The notes below the pieces were generated by a model that worked only from the letters and a program-made list of their open reading frames with translations, ran no database searches and was not told where the DNA came from. A stretch of 64,000 nucleotides of DNA from Porphyromonadaceae bacterium COT-184 OH4590 (lineage in GTDB: Bacteria > Bacteroidota > Bacteroidia > Bacteroidales > Paludibacteraceae): positions 228-64,227 of the forward strand of contig JRAN01000059.1 of assembly GCA_000768855.1 (NCBI GenBank). Reading direction: 5' to 3'. Below, piece by piece: positions 26,548-36,157 of this stretch. The position numbers and the translations under genes are program-made. The stretch's first letter is position 1. Every line of letters begins with the position of its first letter.

Positions 26548-28383
26548 TCATTTAAAACTCTGTGCCTCACACAACTGTTTATAATATCCATTTAGAACCA
26601 ATAACTCTTCGTGAGTACCTTTTTCTACTATCTCTCCTTCACTAAATACACATATCAAATCGGCATTACGTATAGTACTAAGCCTATGAGCTACCACTAT
26701 TGAGGTACGATTTTTCATCAAACTATCCAAAGCACTCTGCACGAGTCGTTCCGATTGAGTATCAAGAGCCGAAGTAGCCTCATCAAGTATCATTATCGGA
26801 GGATTTTTTAGTACTGCACGTGCTATACACACTCTTTGCCTCTGCCCCCCCGATAAACGACTACCTCTATCGCCGATATTGGTCTTATAACCGCTTTCGG
26901 TAGCAGTTATAAAATCGTGGGCATTAGCTATACGAGAAGCTGCCTCTATCTGTGTGTTGGTAGCATTATCAACTCCAAAAGTAATATTATTCTCAAAAGT
27001 ATCGTTGAAAAGTATCGCTTCTTGATTGACATTACCTATAAGACTACGCAAAGACTTAATATTTAAAGATTTAATATTTTTACCATCAAACAAAATCTCC
27101 CCTTCCACCACATCATAAAAGCGAGGTATCAAATCTACAAAGGTTGATTTTCCCGAACCCGAATGCCCCACCAATGCTACGGACTGCCCTTTTTTTATAG
27201 TCAAATTGATATTACGCAACACCCACGCTTCGCTATATTTGAAAGACACATTACGAAACTCTATCTCAGATTCAAATTCTTTAATTTCAATATTCTCTCT
27301 GTTTTGGATAGGATTAGGGGTATTCAATACCTCATCTACACGTCCGAGTGAAGCCATGCCCTTTTGCACATTATAAGAAGCTCTCGATAAATCTTTGAAG
27401 GGAGGCACCACACTATAAAACACTATCAAATAATATATAAAAGTAGGAGCATCAAGACCATTGGATTTGTCTAATATGAGCATTCCGCCATAAAGCAAAA
27501 GAATACAAATCACGATTGTACCCAAAAACTCTCCCAAAGGGTGTGCCAATAGATGTCTGCGATTTATTTTACTGAATGTGGTTCGTATCTGCTCATTTAT
27601 TTTTGCAAATCTATTAATCAATTTTTTTTCCGCATTAAATGCTTTCACTACACGTATTCCTCCGAGTGTCTCTTCTATCTGCGAAAGCATTACCCCCATC
27701 TGTTGCTGACCAACTAAAGAGGTTTTTCTAAGGTTCTTTCCAACAGTTCCTATCAACCAACCACTTATAGGCAATAACACTATTACAAAAAGTGTCAGTT
27801 TCCAACTCAACACAAAGAGCATCACAATATAGACCACTATCAACAAAGGATTTTTGAAGATAATCTCAAGAGAACTCATAATGGAGTTCTCTATCTCATT
27901 GACATCTCCCATCATTCTACTCATAATATCGCCTTTTCGTTCTTCGTTGAAATATCCTATTGGCAACTCTGTTATTTTACGATATATCTTATTGCGTATA
28001 TCTCTCTGCACTCCCGTCCTTACTGGTATCAACATAGAGCCGGCCAAGTACTCTGAGCCTGTTTTTAACAAAGTCATTATCACTAAAAATCCGGCGAGGA
28101 TACAAAGTGTTACCAATTCACCATTTACAGTTATTAAATTTTCGATAAAATACATGGCATTGTTTTTTACCGAATAGATAATGTTGTCGATAGTAGAAAA
28201 ATTCCAACCTACAAAGCTGTGTGTATCTGTATTTATTTTAAATATTATCTGTAAAATAGGTATTATAGTAGCAAATGAGAACAGATTGAAGATAGTACTT
28301 AAAAAATTGAATATAAAAGTAAATACTATATATTTTTTATATGAAGGGATAAAGCGTTTTAGTAGTATAAAAAGATTTTTCAT
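26548..28383 (-). CDS. ABC exporter, fused membrane and ATPase domains (MsbA-like)
   Basis: 611 residues. The N-terminal half has six membrane spans (type IV exporter). The C-terminal nucleotide-binding domain has Walker A GHSGSGKST, the signature LSGGQRQR, Walker B IMILDEATSALD and the switch His in VVAHRLSTI. The length and architecture fit the homodimeric MsbA group that flips lipid A core, but drug or peptide exporters look similar, so the substrate is uncertain. The small thioredoxin-like gene follows at 13 bp. Confidence 0.88.
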   Translation of the reverse strand: MKNLFILLKRFIPSYKKYIVFTFIFNFLSTIFNLFSFATIIPILQIIFKINTDTHSFVGWNFSTIDNIIYSVKNNAMYFIENLITVNGELVTLCILAGFLVIMTLLKTGSEYLAGSMLIPVRTGVQRDIRNKIYRKITELPIGYFNEERKGDIMSRMMGDVNEIENSIMSSLEIIFKNPLLIVVYIVMLFVLSWKLTLFVIVLLPISGWLIGTVGKNLRKTSLVGQQQMGVMLSQIEETLGGIRVVKAFNAEKKLINRFAKINEQIRTTFSKINRRHLLAHPLGEFLGTIVICILLLYGGMLILDKSNGLDAPTFIYYLIVFYSVVPPFKDLSRASYNVQKGMASLGRVDEVLNTPNPIQNRENIEIKEFESEIEFRNVSFKYSEAWVLRNINLTIKKGQSVALVGHSGSGKSTFVDLIPRFYDVVEGEILFDGKNIKSLNIKSLRSLIGNVNQEAILFNDTFENNITFGVDNATNTQIEAASRIANAHDFITATESGYKTNIGDRGSRLSGGQRQRVCIARAVLKNPPIMILDEATSALDTQSERLVQSALDSLMKNRTSIVVAHRLSTIRNADLICVFSEGEIVEKGTHEELLVLNGYYKQLCEAQSFK

Positions 28384-28517
28384 CTATAATAAGATACTTC
28401 TATTAATCAATAAGGATTTAATTTATTTTTTTTCGGACATCAAAAGTACAAAAAATATTATTAATTAATCACAGAATACAAAAAATTTAATTCTATATTT
28501 TTTAACCAAATACACAA

Positions 28518-28556
28518 AAAACGAGCAAACTTTTTATTCCAAAGCCTGCTCGTTTT
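28518..28556. terminator. Bidirectional terminator between purF and the ABC exporter
   Basis: 10-bp perfect stem (AAAACGAGCA and its complement) with a 19-nt loop and A/T runs on both sides, 28 bp beyond the purF stop on the minus strand. Confidence 0.75.
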
Positions 28557-28583
28557 GTTGTTAAAAAAAAATATTTCTCCCCT

Positions 28584-30017
28584 CTAAAACTTTCCATCTT
28601 TATTTGCCTCTGTAATACTCTGATACATAGCTGTTGGGTATTTACCATTGAAGCAGGCAAGACATAACTCTTTCCTGTTACCCGAACGGTATAGAGCATC
28701 CTGCGAAAGAAATGCAAGAGTATCGGCTCCTATCGACTGACGCACCTGCTCCACATTTTTGTGTGCCGACATAAGTTCGTCGAAAGTACTTGTGTCCACA
28801 CCATAGAAGCATGGATGTGTTATCGGCGGTGATGCTATGCGGACATGTATCTCTTTTGCTCCCACTTCGCGCAGTAGAGCTACTATACGCCTCGATGTGG
28901 TGCCACGTACCAGTGAATCGTCGATAAGCACTACCCGCTTGTCTTTGACTATCGAACGGACAGCAGAGAGTTTCATCTTTACACCTTTTTCACGCATATC
29001 CTGCGATGGCTGAATAAATGTTCGACCCACATATTTATTTTTTACCAAACCCTGCTCGTAAGGTATACCACTCGCCTCGGAGTAACCAATAGCAGCACTA
29101 AGTGACGAATCGGGCACACCTATCACTATATCGGCATCGGCAGGAGCCTCCTCAAAGAGCAGTTTACCGCTCTCTTTGCGGAATGAATGGACGTTGCACT
29201 GCTCCAAATCGCTGTCGGGACGTGAAAAATAGATAAATTCCATAGCACAGAGATAATTATGTTTGAACTTAGAGTAATCGACCGATGTAAAACCATCTGT
29301 GTCGAAAACAATAACCTCACCCGGAGCTACATCACGTACAAACTCAGCACCCACTATATCGAGAGCACAGGTTTCGGAGGCTACCACATAGCCACCGTTG
29401 AGCTTGCCTATCGATAGAGGTCGCAAGCCATATTTGTCGCGAGCAGCGTATAGCTTATTTTCGGTAAGTATAACAAAGGCAAATGCCCCCTCTATCATAT
29501 TGAGAGCCTCTATAATATTGTATAGCTTGGCACTTTCGTCTTTCTCCTTTTTGATAAGATGTGCCAATATCTCAGAGTCGGAGGTCGATTGGAAGATACT
29601 ACCCTTGTTTTCGAGGTAGGTCGAAAGTTCGCGAGAATTTACCAGATTGCCGTTGTGTGCCAAAGCGAAATCGCCTGTGTGATGACGGAAAACAAACGGT
29701 TGTACATTTTTGATACCACCTCCGCCTGCCGTCGAGTACCTTACATGTCCTATGGCTGCTTTCCCTTCGAGAGAAGCAAGGTTTTTGGCGTTGAATATCT
29801 CTGTTACCAGCCCTTCGCCTTTTACGTTGGTGAAACTACCGTTTTCATTACATACAACTATACCACAGCCCTCTTGTCCACGGTGTTGCAATGCATGTAA
29901 ACCGTAGTATGTGAGGTTGGCTGCATTATTGACATTAAACAATCCAAAAACACCACACTCCTCGTGTAGCTCTCTGTCGAAGATATATTGCATTGGATTT
30001 TGTTTGTATTCAAGCAT
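28584..30017 (-). CDS. purF: Amidophosphoribosyltransferase
   Basis: The frame is open from 30197, but the promoter at 30097-30104 rules out starts above about 30090. I give the ATG at 30017 (478 aa); 29993 and 30080 are alternatives. The mature enzyme begins at the catalytic Cys in ECGVFG after a short propeptide (HE before it). The glutaminase half has HRGQEGCGI and GHVRYSTAGGG. The phosphoribosyltransferase half has the PRPP loop VVLIDDSLVRGTTSRR. It makes phosphoribosylamine, the first step of purine synthesis. C-terminal cysteines (LCLACF) suggest an Fe-S form. Confidence 0.93.
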   Translation of the reverse strand: MLEYKQNPMQYIFDRELHEECGVFGLFNVNNAANLTYYGLHALQHRGQEGCGIVVCNENGSFTNVKGEGLVTEIFNAKNLASLEGKAAIGHVRYSTAGGGGIKNVQPFVFRHHTGDFALAHNGNLVNSRELSTYLENKGSIFQSTSDSEILAHLIKKEKDESAKLYNIIEALNMIEGAFAFVILTENKLYAARDKYGLRPLSIGKLNGGYVVASETCALDIVGAEFVRDVAPGEVIVFDTDGFTSVDYSKFKHNYLCAMEFIYFSRPDSDLEQCNVHSFRKESGKLLFEEAPADADIVIGVPDSSLSAAIGYSEASGIPYEQGLVKNKYVGRTFIQPSQDMREKGVKMKLSAVRSIVKDKRVVLIDDSLVRGTTSRRIVALLREVGAKEIHVRIASPPITHPCFYGVDTSTFDELMSAHKNVEQVRQSIGADTLAFLSQDALYRSGNRKELCLACFNGKYPTAMYQSITEANKDGKF

Positions 30018-30096
30018 TTGTCGATAAGAAATATTTTTATAAAAGTTTATATCAAGATAATAATTAAGGATATTATTCATTCTAAATTTTACATCA

Positions 30097-30104
30097 CAAA
30101 AGTA
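30097..30104 (-). promoter_or_regulatory. Promoter -7 element of purF
   Basis: Read on the minus strand this is TACTTTTG, matching TAnnTTTG. It lies inside the longest open frame, which is why that frame's first ATGs cannot be used. Confidence 0.55.
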
Positions 30105-30270
30105 TAAATTATTTTCCTTATTTGTCATATTCACTCTCATATTATTTGTCATTAAACGAAATTTGTGGTTTAGCCTGCAATCTAATGCATACAACATAGA
30201 CCAATAAACAATGGGTTAGTAATATTTATATAAAATAGGATTGATCCCCCCTGTTTTGTAAAAAAATTAC

Positions 30271-30278
30271 TAACTTTG
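30271..30278 (+). promoter_or_regulatory. Promoter -7 element of the DUF4230-like gene
   Basis: TAACTTTG, a full match, 65 bp before the ATG at 30343. Confidence 0.5.
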
Positions 30279-30342
30279 TATCGTTACTATAATTAGTAAT
30301 AAATAACCAATTTCATACAAATAATAATAAACATATCGTATC

Positions 30343-30954
30343 ATGAGAAGAATTTTTAACCTATTAATAATATTAGTGTTATTAGTTGTTGCCGGCTTTA
30401 TTGCATATTCTAAATATTCCGAAGAAAAGCGTATTGAACAAAATGTTATTATTCTGGAAAAACTTAGAGAAGCTACAAAAATAGTCATTTGGGAACAGGA
30501 TTTTCATTTGACTAATACATCAGAAAAAACAAAGACATACCTAAAATATATTAAAACCTCCGAAAAAGTTATTACGTCTGTATATGGTTCATTAGGATTT
30601 CATATTGATTTAATGGATACTATCAATACAGAAATAGATATTGAGGAAAATGATATTATTATTAAAGCTCCTCTAAAACTAACATATTTAACCATAAACA
30701 ATAGTTCTATCAATCAAGTAAAAGAAGCATCCCTAGACCCAACAATAAATGTTGATAAAGAGCAAATAGTTAAAGAACTTAATGAAATAGCATTACGTCA
30801 GAATTTAGAGAAATCAATATCTATGATCAAAGCAGAAAACTTAGATAAACAAGAAGCGAGTTTAAAAGCCTTAACCGGAAGAGAAGTCAAGATTATTCTT
30901 ACTGATTATCCAAAGTTAGAAGACGAAGTAAAGAAAATAAATAACAAAAAATAA
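30343..30954 (+). CDS. DUF4230-like membrane-anchored protein
   Basis: 203 residues. A single N-terminal hydrophobic segment (FNLLIILVLLVVAGFIAYSK) anchors the protein. The following part, GSLGFHIDLMDTINTEIDIE and IIIKAPLKLTYLTINNSS, has the layout of DUF4230 proteins, and the C-terminal half is helical (ALRQNLEKSISMIKAENLDK). The function is unknown. It is a single gene between its own promoter and a bidirectional terminator. The codons are more A/T-rich than in purF. The DUF assignment is moderate. Confidence 0.6.
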   Translation: MRRIFNLLIILVLLVVAGFIAYSKYSEEKRIEQNVIILEKLREATKIVIWEQDFHLTNTSEKTKTYLKYIKTSEKVITSVYGSLGFHIDLMDTINTEIDIEENDIIIKAPLKLTYLTINNSSINQVKEASLDPTINVDKEQIVKELNEIALRQNLEKSISMIKAENLDKQEASLKALTGREVKIILTDYPKLEDEVKKINNKK

Positions 30955-30977
30955 TTGTACTTACTGCCTAAAATTAA

Positions 30978-31016
30978 AACAAAAATGTAGGGCTTTCTTT
31001 GCTCTACATTTTTGTT
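30978..31016. terminator. Bidirectional terminator between convergent genes
   Basis: 13-bp perfect stem (AACAAAAATGTAG with its complement) and a 13-nt loop. It separates the DUF4230-like gene from the small minus-strand gene that stops at 31018. Confidence 0.85.
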
Positions 31017-31017
31017 A

Positions 31018-31179
31018 TTAAGCAAGTACAGCAAATATTATTGCTACCGGAATCGGAGAATCAAAAGTGTACATAATCCTAGCACTTGAAGTACTATTAC
31101 CTTGATATAGGTATTTTCCATCCCAAGTGTACATAATCCTAGCACTTGAAGTACTATTGCCTTGAAAAATTTTTGCCAT
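31018..31179 (-). CDS. 53-residue tandem-repeat protein (beta-flower-like)
   Basis: An intact frame from ATG (31179) to TAA (31018). It begins MAKIFQGNSTSSARIMYTWD and contains two copies of a 20-residue unit, QGNSTSSARIMYT followed by WDGKYLY or FDSPIPV, then a hydrophobic end AIIFAVLA. Short Bacteroidota proteins built of 'G-x-ST-S...Y.. (D)G..IY.G' units belong to the 4-fold beta flower group, which fits the pattern; the assignment is inference. The role is unknown. It ends just before the terminator at 30978-31016. The 20-codon repeat is also nearly identical at DNA level. Confidence 0.7.
   Translation of the reverse strand: MAKIFQGNSTSSARIMYTWDGKYLYQGNSTSSARIMYTFDSPIPVAIIFAVLA
31065..31165. 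repeat. Two 41-bp direct repeats, 60-bp period
   Basis: Copies at 31065-31105 and 31125-31165 differ at one base (ATTACC against ATTGCC). They encode the repeated 20-residue unit of the small minus-strand protein. The near identity suggests recent duplication or gene conversion. Confidence 0.9.
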
Positions 31180-31325
31180 AATTGTTAGATTTTATTTTTT
31201 ATCTACTCTAAATCGTTTTGGGTCTTTCCTTTTACTATGAATGTTTTCAAGATAACTTTTAGAGAATAATTATCTTCTAAAAATTCTTTTAAGCCTTTTT
31301 AAAGCAATGTTTTATTGCCATATTT

Positions 31326-32270
31326 TTATCTGTTTAAATAATTCAAAACATTCTGCTCTATACGCTGTTCGATATTGTGGCTGTCGGGAGCGACGAATTT
31401 CTCACCCGTAATCTGCTCATAAAGCTCACGATAACGGTCGGATATACCACGAACCACCTCATCGGTAATTTCGGGGATTTGTTGCTCCTCTTTGCCTTGA
31501 AATCCGTTATCCATAAGCCATTGACGTACAAATTCTTTCGACAATTGTCGTTGAGGTTTACCCTCGTCGAAAAGCTGTTGATATGTATTTTTGTAAAAAT
31601 AACGCGATGAGTCGGGTGTATGCACCTCATCCATAAGATAAATAGTACCATCAGCCATACCAAACTCATATTTTGTATCTACCAATATCAACCCCCTTTG
31701 GTCGGCTATCTGTGTCCCCCGCTCAAAGAGAGCCAAAGCATAATGCTCAAGAATGGCATAATCTTCGGCAGATACAAGCCTTTGAGCTATTATCTGCGCT
31801 TTGGAGATATTCTCGTCGTGTTGTCCGAGTTCGGCTTTGGTAGTGGGGGTAACTATTGGTGCGGGAAACTTCTCGTTTTCTCTCATACCATCAGGTATAG
31901 GCACGCCCGATATTTGACGTACGCCCTTTTTGTACTCACGCCAAGCACTTCCACACAAATACCCCCTTACAATCATCTCCACAGGATACCCCTTGCACAT
32001 TACCCCACAAGTAACCATAGGATCGGGCGTGGCAACCTTCCAATTGGGGCAGATGTCTTTGGTGGCATCTAAAAACTTAGCCGCTATTTGGTTTAATATC
32101 TGACCCTTGTAAGGAATACCTCGCGGCATCACCACATCAAAAGCCGATATTCTATCGGTGGTAACCATTACCAACTCTTTGTCGGCAATAGTATATACAT
32201 CACGTACCTTGCCGTGATATACAGCCGTCTGTTTGGGAAAATTATAAGAGGTTTCGGTCAATGCGTTCAT
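31326..32270 (-). CDS. purC: SAICAR synthase
   Basis: 314 residues, the longer form usual in Bacteroidota. It ligates aspartate to CAIR, the step after PurE. Signature segments: [50 protein letters not shown], and DTKYEFGM with [13 protein letters not shown]. pta follows in the upstream direction, with a gap of 29 bp and the same strand; no functional link is evident. Confidence 0.95.
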   Translation of the reverse strand: MNALTETSYNFPKQTAVYHGKVRDVYTIADKELVMVTTDRISAFDVVMPRGIPYKGQILNQIAAKFLDATKDICPNWKVATPDPMVTCGVMCKGYPVEMIVRGYLCGSAWREYKKGVRQISGVPIPDGMRENEKFPAPIVTPTTKAELGQHDENISKAQIIAQRLVSAEDYAILEHYALALFERGTQIADQRGLILVDTKYEFGMADGTIYLMDEVHTPDSSRYFYKNTYQQLFDEGKPQRQLSKEFVRQWLMDNGFQGKEEQQIPEITDEVVRGISDRYRELYEQITGEKFVAPDSHNIEQRIEQNVLNYLNR

Positions 32271-32299
32271 CTTTTTTATCGCTATATTTTTGATAATAA

Positions 32300-33307
32300 T
32301 TATTTTTTTGCAGCAATAGCCTGATTTGCAGTGATAGCAGTCATATAGTAAATATCATCAACCGAGCAACCGCGTGACAGGTCGTTTATCGGAGCAGCCA
32401 TACCCTGCAATACGGGACCAACCGAAACCGCACCACCAAGTCTTTCGACCATTTTATATGCAATATTGCCTATCTCCAATGCAGGAAATACCAATACATT
32501 AGCCTCACCGGCCACAGAGCTTGAAGGAGCTTTGAACTTACCTACCGAAGGTACAAGTGCAGCATCGGCTTGCAACTCACCATCGATTTTGAGGTCGGGA
32601 GCCATCTGTTGTGCCATAGTGGTAGCCTCCACCACTCTATCAACAAACTCGTGCTGTGCCGAACCCTTAGTGGAAAAACTCAACATAGCTACTTTAGGCT
32701 CTATACCAATCATATTTTTCATTGTTTTACCTGTACAAACAGCTATCTGAGCCAGCTCTTGAGCTGTCGGATTAGGCATAACAGCCACATCGGCAACCAA
32801 CAAAAAGCCGTTTTCGCCGTAAGTTTTCTCTTTACAGAACATAAGCATAGCACCGGATATAACACTGATACCGGGCTGTGTTTTCACTATCTGCAAGGCA
32901 GGACGAAGCACATTTCCGGTAGTATTTTGAGCACCGGCAAGTTCGCCGTCGGCATCACCTGCTTTTATCATCAAACAAGCAAAATACAATGGGTCTTTTA
33001 CCAAGTCGGCAGCTTGTTCTATGGTCATACCTTTGTTTTTTCTAAGCTCAAAAAGTAGGTTGGTGTATTTTTCTGAAAATTCACTGTTTTTCGGGTCGAT
33101 AATATTAGCCTTCTCGATATGCTCTAAACCGAGTTCACGGGCTGAAGCGAGTATTTTATCACGCTCTCCGAGTAGTATAATTTGTGCAATGCCATCGTTG
33201 ATAAGGCGGTTTGCAGCTTGCAATGTGCGGGTTTCGTAACCTTCGGGCAATACGATACGTTGTGGGTTCGATTTTGCCGTTTCGATAAATCTTTGAAGAA
33301 TTTCCAT
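32300..33307 (-). CDS. pta: Phosphate acetyltransferase
   Basis: 335 residues, the single-domain form. It exchanges acetyl-CoA with acetyl phosphate; with acetate kinase this gives ATP during fermentation. Family segments: [50 protein letters not shown] and [15 protein letters not shown], ending [20 protein letters not shown]. ackA is not adjacent. A second, fused Pta-like domain occurs in the malic enzyme at 51.6 kb. Confidence 0.95.
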   Translation of the reverse strand: MEILQRFIETAKSNPQRIVLPEGYETRTLQAANRLINDGIAQIILLGERDKILASARELGLEHIEKANIIDPKNSEFSEKYTNLLFELRKNKGMTIEQAADLVKDPLYFACLMIKAGDADGELAGAQNTTGNVLRPALQIVKTQPGISVISGAMLMFCKEKTYGENGFLLVADVAVMPNPTAQELAQIAVCTGKTMKNMIGIEPKVAMLSFSTKGSAQHEFVDRVVEATTMAQQMAPDLKIDGELQADAALVPSVGKFKAPSSSVAGEANVLVFPALEIGNIAYKMVERLGGAVSVGPVLQGMAAPINDLSRGCSVDDIYYMTAITANQAIAAKK

Positions 33308-33380
33308 ATATATTCTATTATTTAGGTGTTTATAATTTCTAAAATTGAATAAAAATCGGACAACAAAGTTACAAAAAAAA

Positions 33381-33944
33381 TCATTTCCACCTTACTGTTT
33401 CTATCAACCTCTCTATATCTTCCTGTACGTAATCTGCCACAGGCATTATGGAGTCGTAATTAGGGATATTGTTGAAATACAAAGCTCCCCGCAAGAAATT
33501 TTTTGTGCTATCGGTTATAAAAAACTGCACAGGCGAAGCCGCATTGCCCGAAATCTGAAATAGTACGCCATAGACCCTGGTGGTATCATTTTCGTAGTAG
33601 TTATCGATAATAGAGTTAGCCTTTATGGTATGTTTGTAAGCGAGGCGGCGACTATCTTCGGTAACGGCTATAAAAGAGTCGAGATCGAGAGGCATATATG
33701 TAAGGTAAATTCTACCGTTAAGCATTGGGTAGTCAATATTATAGCCTTTTACATCATTACCCTCATAGTCAGATATTTTACTCATTGTCGATATATCGAA
33801 ACTAATATTTGGCAGGCTGTCGATGTGTCGGTATTCGTGTTGTGGAAGGTCGATACGGAAATATTCGTAAGGCTTTGGAGTAGCTGTTTTACCGCAGGAA
33901 AATGCCATAAAACAACATATTAAGATAGTTAACAATTTTAACAT
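33381..33944 (-). CDS. gldD: Gliding motility lipoprotein GldD
   Basis: 187 residues from the ATG at 33944. The lipoprotein signal ends in CFMAFSC. The mature part begins PKPYEYFRIDLPQHEYRHID, the GldD hallmark, and contains ISGNAASPVQFFITDSTKNF and LRGALYFNNIPNYDSIMPV. GldD is needed for gliding in Flavobacterium. In Bacteroidales it also occurs in non-gliding species, so its presence does not prove motility. The gene is single and ends near the tRNA-Leu terminator only on its upstream side. Confidence 0.85.
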   Translation of the reverse strand: MLKLLTILICCFMAFSCGKTATPKPYEYFRIDLPQHEYRHIDSLPNISFDISTMSKISDYEGNDVKGYNIDYPMLNGRIYLTYMPLDLDSFIAVTEDSRRLAYKHTIKANSIIDNYYENDTTRVYGVLFQISGNAASPVQFFITDSTKNFLRGALYFNNIPNYDSIMPVADYVQEDIERLIETVRWK

Positions 33945-33986
33945 TAATCGCAAAAAACAAATTTTTATTTTTGATTTAATTAAAAA

Positions 33987-34021
33987 AAGCGAGACAATTT
34001 TTCTAAAAATTAGCCTCGCTT
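33987..34021 (-). terminator. Terminator of tRNA-Leu
   Basis: On the minus strand AAGCGAG pairs with CTCGCTT, with an inner AATTTTT/AAAAATT helix, and seven T follow. It starts 3 bp after the tRNA. Confidence 0.8.
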
Positions 34022-34023
34022 AG

Positions 34024-34105
34024 TGCGGCTGAAGGGACTCGAACCCCCACGCCTCTCAGCACTAGATCCTAAGTCTAGCGTGGCTACCAATTACACCACA
34101 GCCGC
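34024..34105 (-). tRNA. tRNA-Leu (anticodon TAG)
   Basis: 82-nt class II tRNA on the minus strand: acceptor stem GCGGCTG with CAGCCGC, discriminator A, anticodon stem CTAGA/TCTAG around CTTAGGA (anticodon TAG), a long variable arm, and T-arm GGTTCGAGTCC. CCA is not encoded. Confidence 0.95.
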
Positions 34106-34165
34106 AGAAACACATTGCAAAGATAATGCTTTTATTTTATCCGACAATAAGTTTTTACAAAAAAA

Positions 34166-35815
34166 TTATAAAATATTGTGTTCTAACATCAAAGTCTTGG
34201 TTGGCATATCGCACACCTCCTTAGGACCGAAATACTGAATAGGACCTGGATATATATAATTGCACTCTAAACCATTCCACTTTTGACGGTTGTCAGCAAA
34301 GTATTTGAATGGCCTGCCCGACAAATCTACCAAAGCTTTACGTATTACAGGTTTGAACTTACCCGATTTTTTTTCCATATTTAACATCATTGTGATAGGT
34401 ACACCACCTGCAATCCAGCTATCGACAGGCTCTGCCAAATTACGCACCAACGACATATAGCCTGTTTTGCCGGCACTCACAAGCATTGCTGCTGTATAGC
34501 CAAGTGAATAACAATAGTCGGTATCGAAATTGGAGGGGGCAGCACAACGTCCTTCATAGCCGAAAAAGTGTCCAAGCGATGAGAATTTGCCTTTGTAGTT
34601 GCCCTCTTTTTTGAGCTCTGCCAAACGTGTGGCAACCATCTCGATAAGTAGTTTTTCGGTCTCAATAAGCGACACTTGCACATTACCATGAGAGTCTCTA
34701 TCAAGGCTAAGCTGACGAGCAATGGCCAAAGGCAAGCCTAAAAAAGTAGCTTTGCTTTCCGACGAAAGACGTTCGATAATAAAATTACGTTTTTGTTCAT
34801 CGCTTTTGAGCACATTAAACTCTTTGTTTTCAGCAAGAAGGTCATTAAGCTCGGCTATAAGCACCTTTACATTGGGGATAAACTCTATCAACCCTTCGGG
34901 TATAAGCACTGTGCCAAAGTTTAGCCCTGCATTACCTCGCTCTACTATCACTTTTACAATATCATCAACTATTTCACTAAGACTCATTCGTTTAGCCTCA
35001 ACCTCTTCGGATATGATAGCAATATTAGGCTGTGTTTGCAAAGCACATTCAAGTGTGATATGCGAAGCACTACGTCCCATTAGACGGATAAAGTGCCAAT
35101 ACTTTTTGGCTGAGTTTGCATCGCGTTGGATATTGCCGATGAGTTCGGAATAAACCTTACAAGCAGTATCAAATCCGAATGAAGTCTCTATCATATCATT
35201 TTTGAGGTCACCGTCAATAGTTTTGGGACAACCAATTACCTGAATATTATAATCTTTTGCCTTGTAATACTCCGCCAAGATACAAGCATTGGTGTTTGAA
35301 TCATCGCCTCCGATTATCACAATAGCCTTGATATTTAACTTATTGCAAATCTCTTTGCCAAGTTCAAACTGTTCGGTCGTTTCCAGTTTGGTACGTCCGG
35401 ACCCAATAATGTCAAAACCACCTGTATTTCGGTACTCATCGACGATATTAGCATCAAGTTCAATATACTTATGGTCAACCAATCCGCTCGGTCCTCCAAG
35501 AAAACCGTAGAGAGTGTTGTTCGGGTTAATCTTTTTCAAACCATCGAATAGCCCTGCTATCACATTGTGCCCACCCGGAGCCTGCCCACCGGAAAGTATA
35601 ACACCCACATTAGCCTGTGGCAGATTTGCCATTGTATCTGCCTGCTCAAAAGTAATAACAGGCATACCATAAGTATTTGGGAATAACTCTTTTATTGCCT
35701 TCCTATCCGAAACCGCCTCTGTTATTTGCCCTTCGACAATCTTAGGGTTACCATTGAGAACCTTAGGTAATCGGGGCTTATACGATGCTCTCGCTATCTG
35801 TAATGCACTTTTCAT
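34166..35815 (-). CDS. pfp: Diphosphate--fructose-6-phosphate 1-phosphotransferase
   Basis: 549 residues, the long PPi-dependent form. The active-site motif is [12 protein letters not shown]: the second Asp marks PPi use, where ATP-dependent enzymes have GGDGS. Also present are [20 protein letters not shown] and [11 protein letters not shown]. It reversibly phosphorylates fructose 6-phosphate with pyrophosphate, typical of anaerobic Bacteroidales glycolysis. Its promoter (35864-35895) lies between it and the tracrRNA. Confidence 0.96.
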   Translation of the reverse strand: MKSALQIARASYKPRLPKVLNGNPKIVEGQITEAVSDRKAIKELFPNTYGMPVITFEQADTMANLPQANVGVILSGGQAPGGHNVIAGLFDGLKKINPNNTLYGFLGGPSGLVDHKYIELDANIVDEYRNTGGFDIIGSGRTKLETTEQFELGKEICNKLNIKAIVIIGGDDSNTNACILAEYYKAKDYNIQVIGCPKTIDGDLKNDMIETSFGFDTACKVYSELIGNIQRDANSAKKYWHFIRLMGRSASHITLECALQTQPNIAIISEEVEAKRMSLSEIVDDIVKVIVERGNAGLNFGTVLIPEGLIEFIPNVKVLIAELNDLLAENKEFNVLKSDEQKRNFIIERLSSESKATFLGLPLAIARQLSLDRDSHGNVQVSLIETEKLLIEMVATRLAELKKEGNYKGKFSSLGHFFGYEGRCAAPSNFDTDYCYSLGYTAAMLVSAGKTGYMSLVRNLAEPVDSWIAGGVPITMMLNMEKKSGKFKPVIRKALVDLSGRPFKYFADNRQKWNGLECNYIYPGPIQYFGPKEVCDMPTKTLMLEHNIL

Positions 35816-35863
35816 ATAGATTATAATTTTTATTTAGATATTAAAAAAAATAAATATATCTTG

Positions 35864-35895
35864 CAAAGATAAAACATTTATCGCTATAAAACAAA
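35864..35895 (-). promoter_or_regulatory. Promoter of pfp
   Basis: On the minus strand TTTG (35892-35895), 20 bp, then TATCTTTG (35864-35871). Both elements match the Bacteroidota consensus with correct spacing. Confidence 0.75.
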
Positions 35896-35917
35896 GTGTG
35901 GGCAGAAAATGCTTATA

Positions 35918-36015
35918 AATAAAAATGCCTCCTGATTAATTGGACAAGAGGCGACCCAAATGTTTTCACAACGGAATAATCCTTATTGTGAATAGCTTCA
36001 AATTTTTTGTATTCC
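35918..36015 (-). ncRNA. tracrRNA of the type II-C system
   Basis: About 98 nt on the minus strand. The anti-repeat occupies 35986-36012: a 13-bp perfect block, a 2x2 internal loop and a 12-bp perfect block with the crRNA repeat. Then AATAAGGATTATTCCGTTGT and a 3' hairpin (GCCTC/GAGGC) with a T-run at 35921-35925 form the tail and terminator. The start is set by a consensus promoter at 36022-36053, which begins transcription a few bases before the anti-repeat. Its orientation requires that crRNAs come from the minus strand of the array. It is divergent from cas9, 142 bp apart. Confidence 0.88.
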
Positions 36016-36021
36016 GAATTG

Positions 36022-36053
36022 CAAAGGTACAATAAATAATTTTAAATAACAAA
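36022..36053 (-). promoter_or_regulatory. Promoter of the tracrRNA
   Basis: On the minus strand TTTG (36050-36053), 20 bp, then TACCTTTG (36022-36029). Transcription would start near 36015, at the first bases of the anti-repeat. Confidence 0.8.
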
Positions 36054-36075
36054 TATTTATTATTTAAAATATTTA

Positions 36076-36107
36076 TTGTTTTACTCTCATTAAAATCATT
36101 ATCTTTG
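36076..36107 (+). promoter_or_regulatory. Promoter of cas9
   Basis: TTG (36076-36078), 21 bp, then TATCTTTG (36100-36107), 50 bp before the cas9 ATG. It is back to back with the tracrRNA promoter, with only 22 bp between the two -33 elements. Confidence 0.75.
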
Positions 36108-36157
36108 TAAAAAATTTCAACATTCAAAAGTACAAAAACAGTTATATTATTATTAAT

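Noticed and set aside
30018-30197. N-terminal extension of purF to 30197.
   Set aside because: A consensus -7 element at 30097-30104 lies inside it, and the mature enzyme starts at a Cys far downstream.
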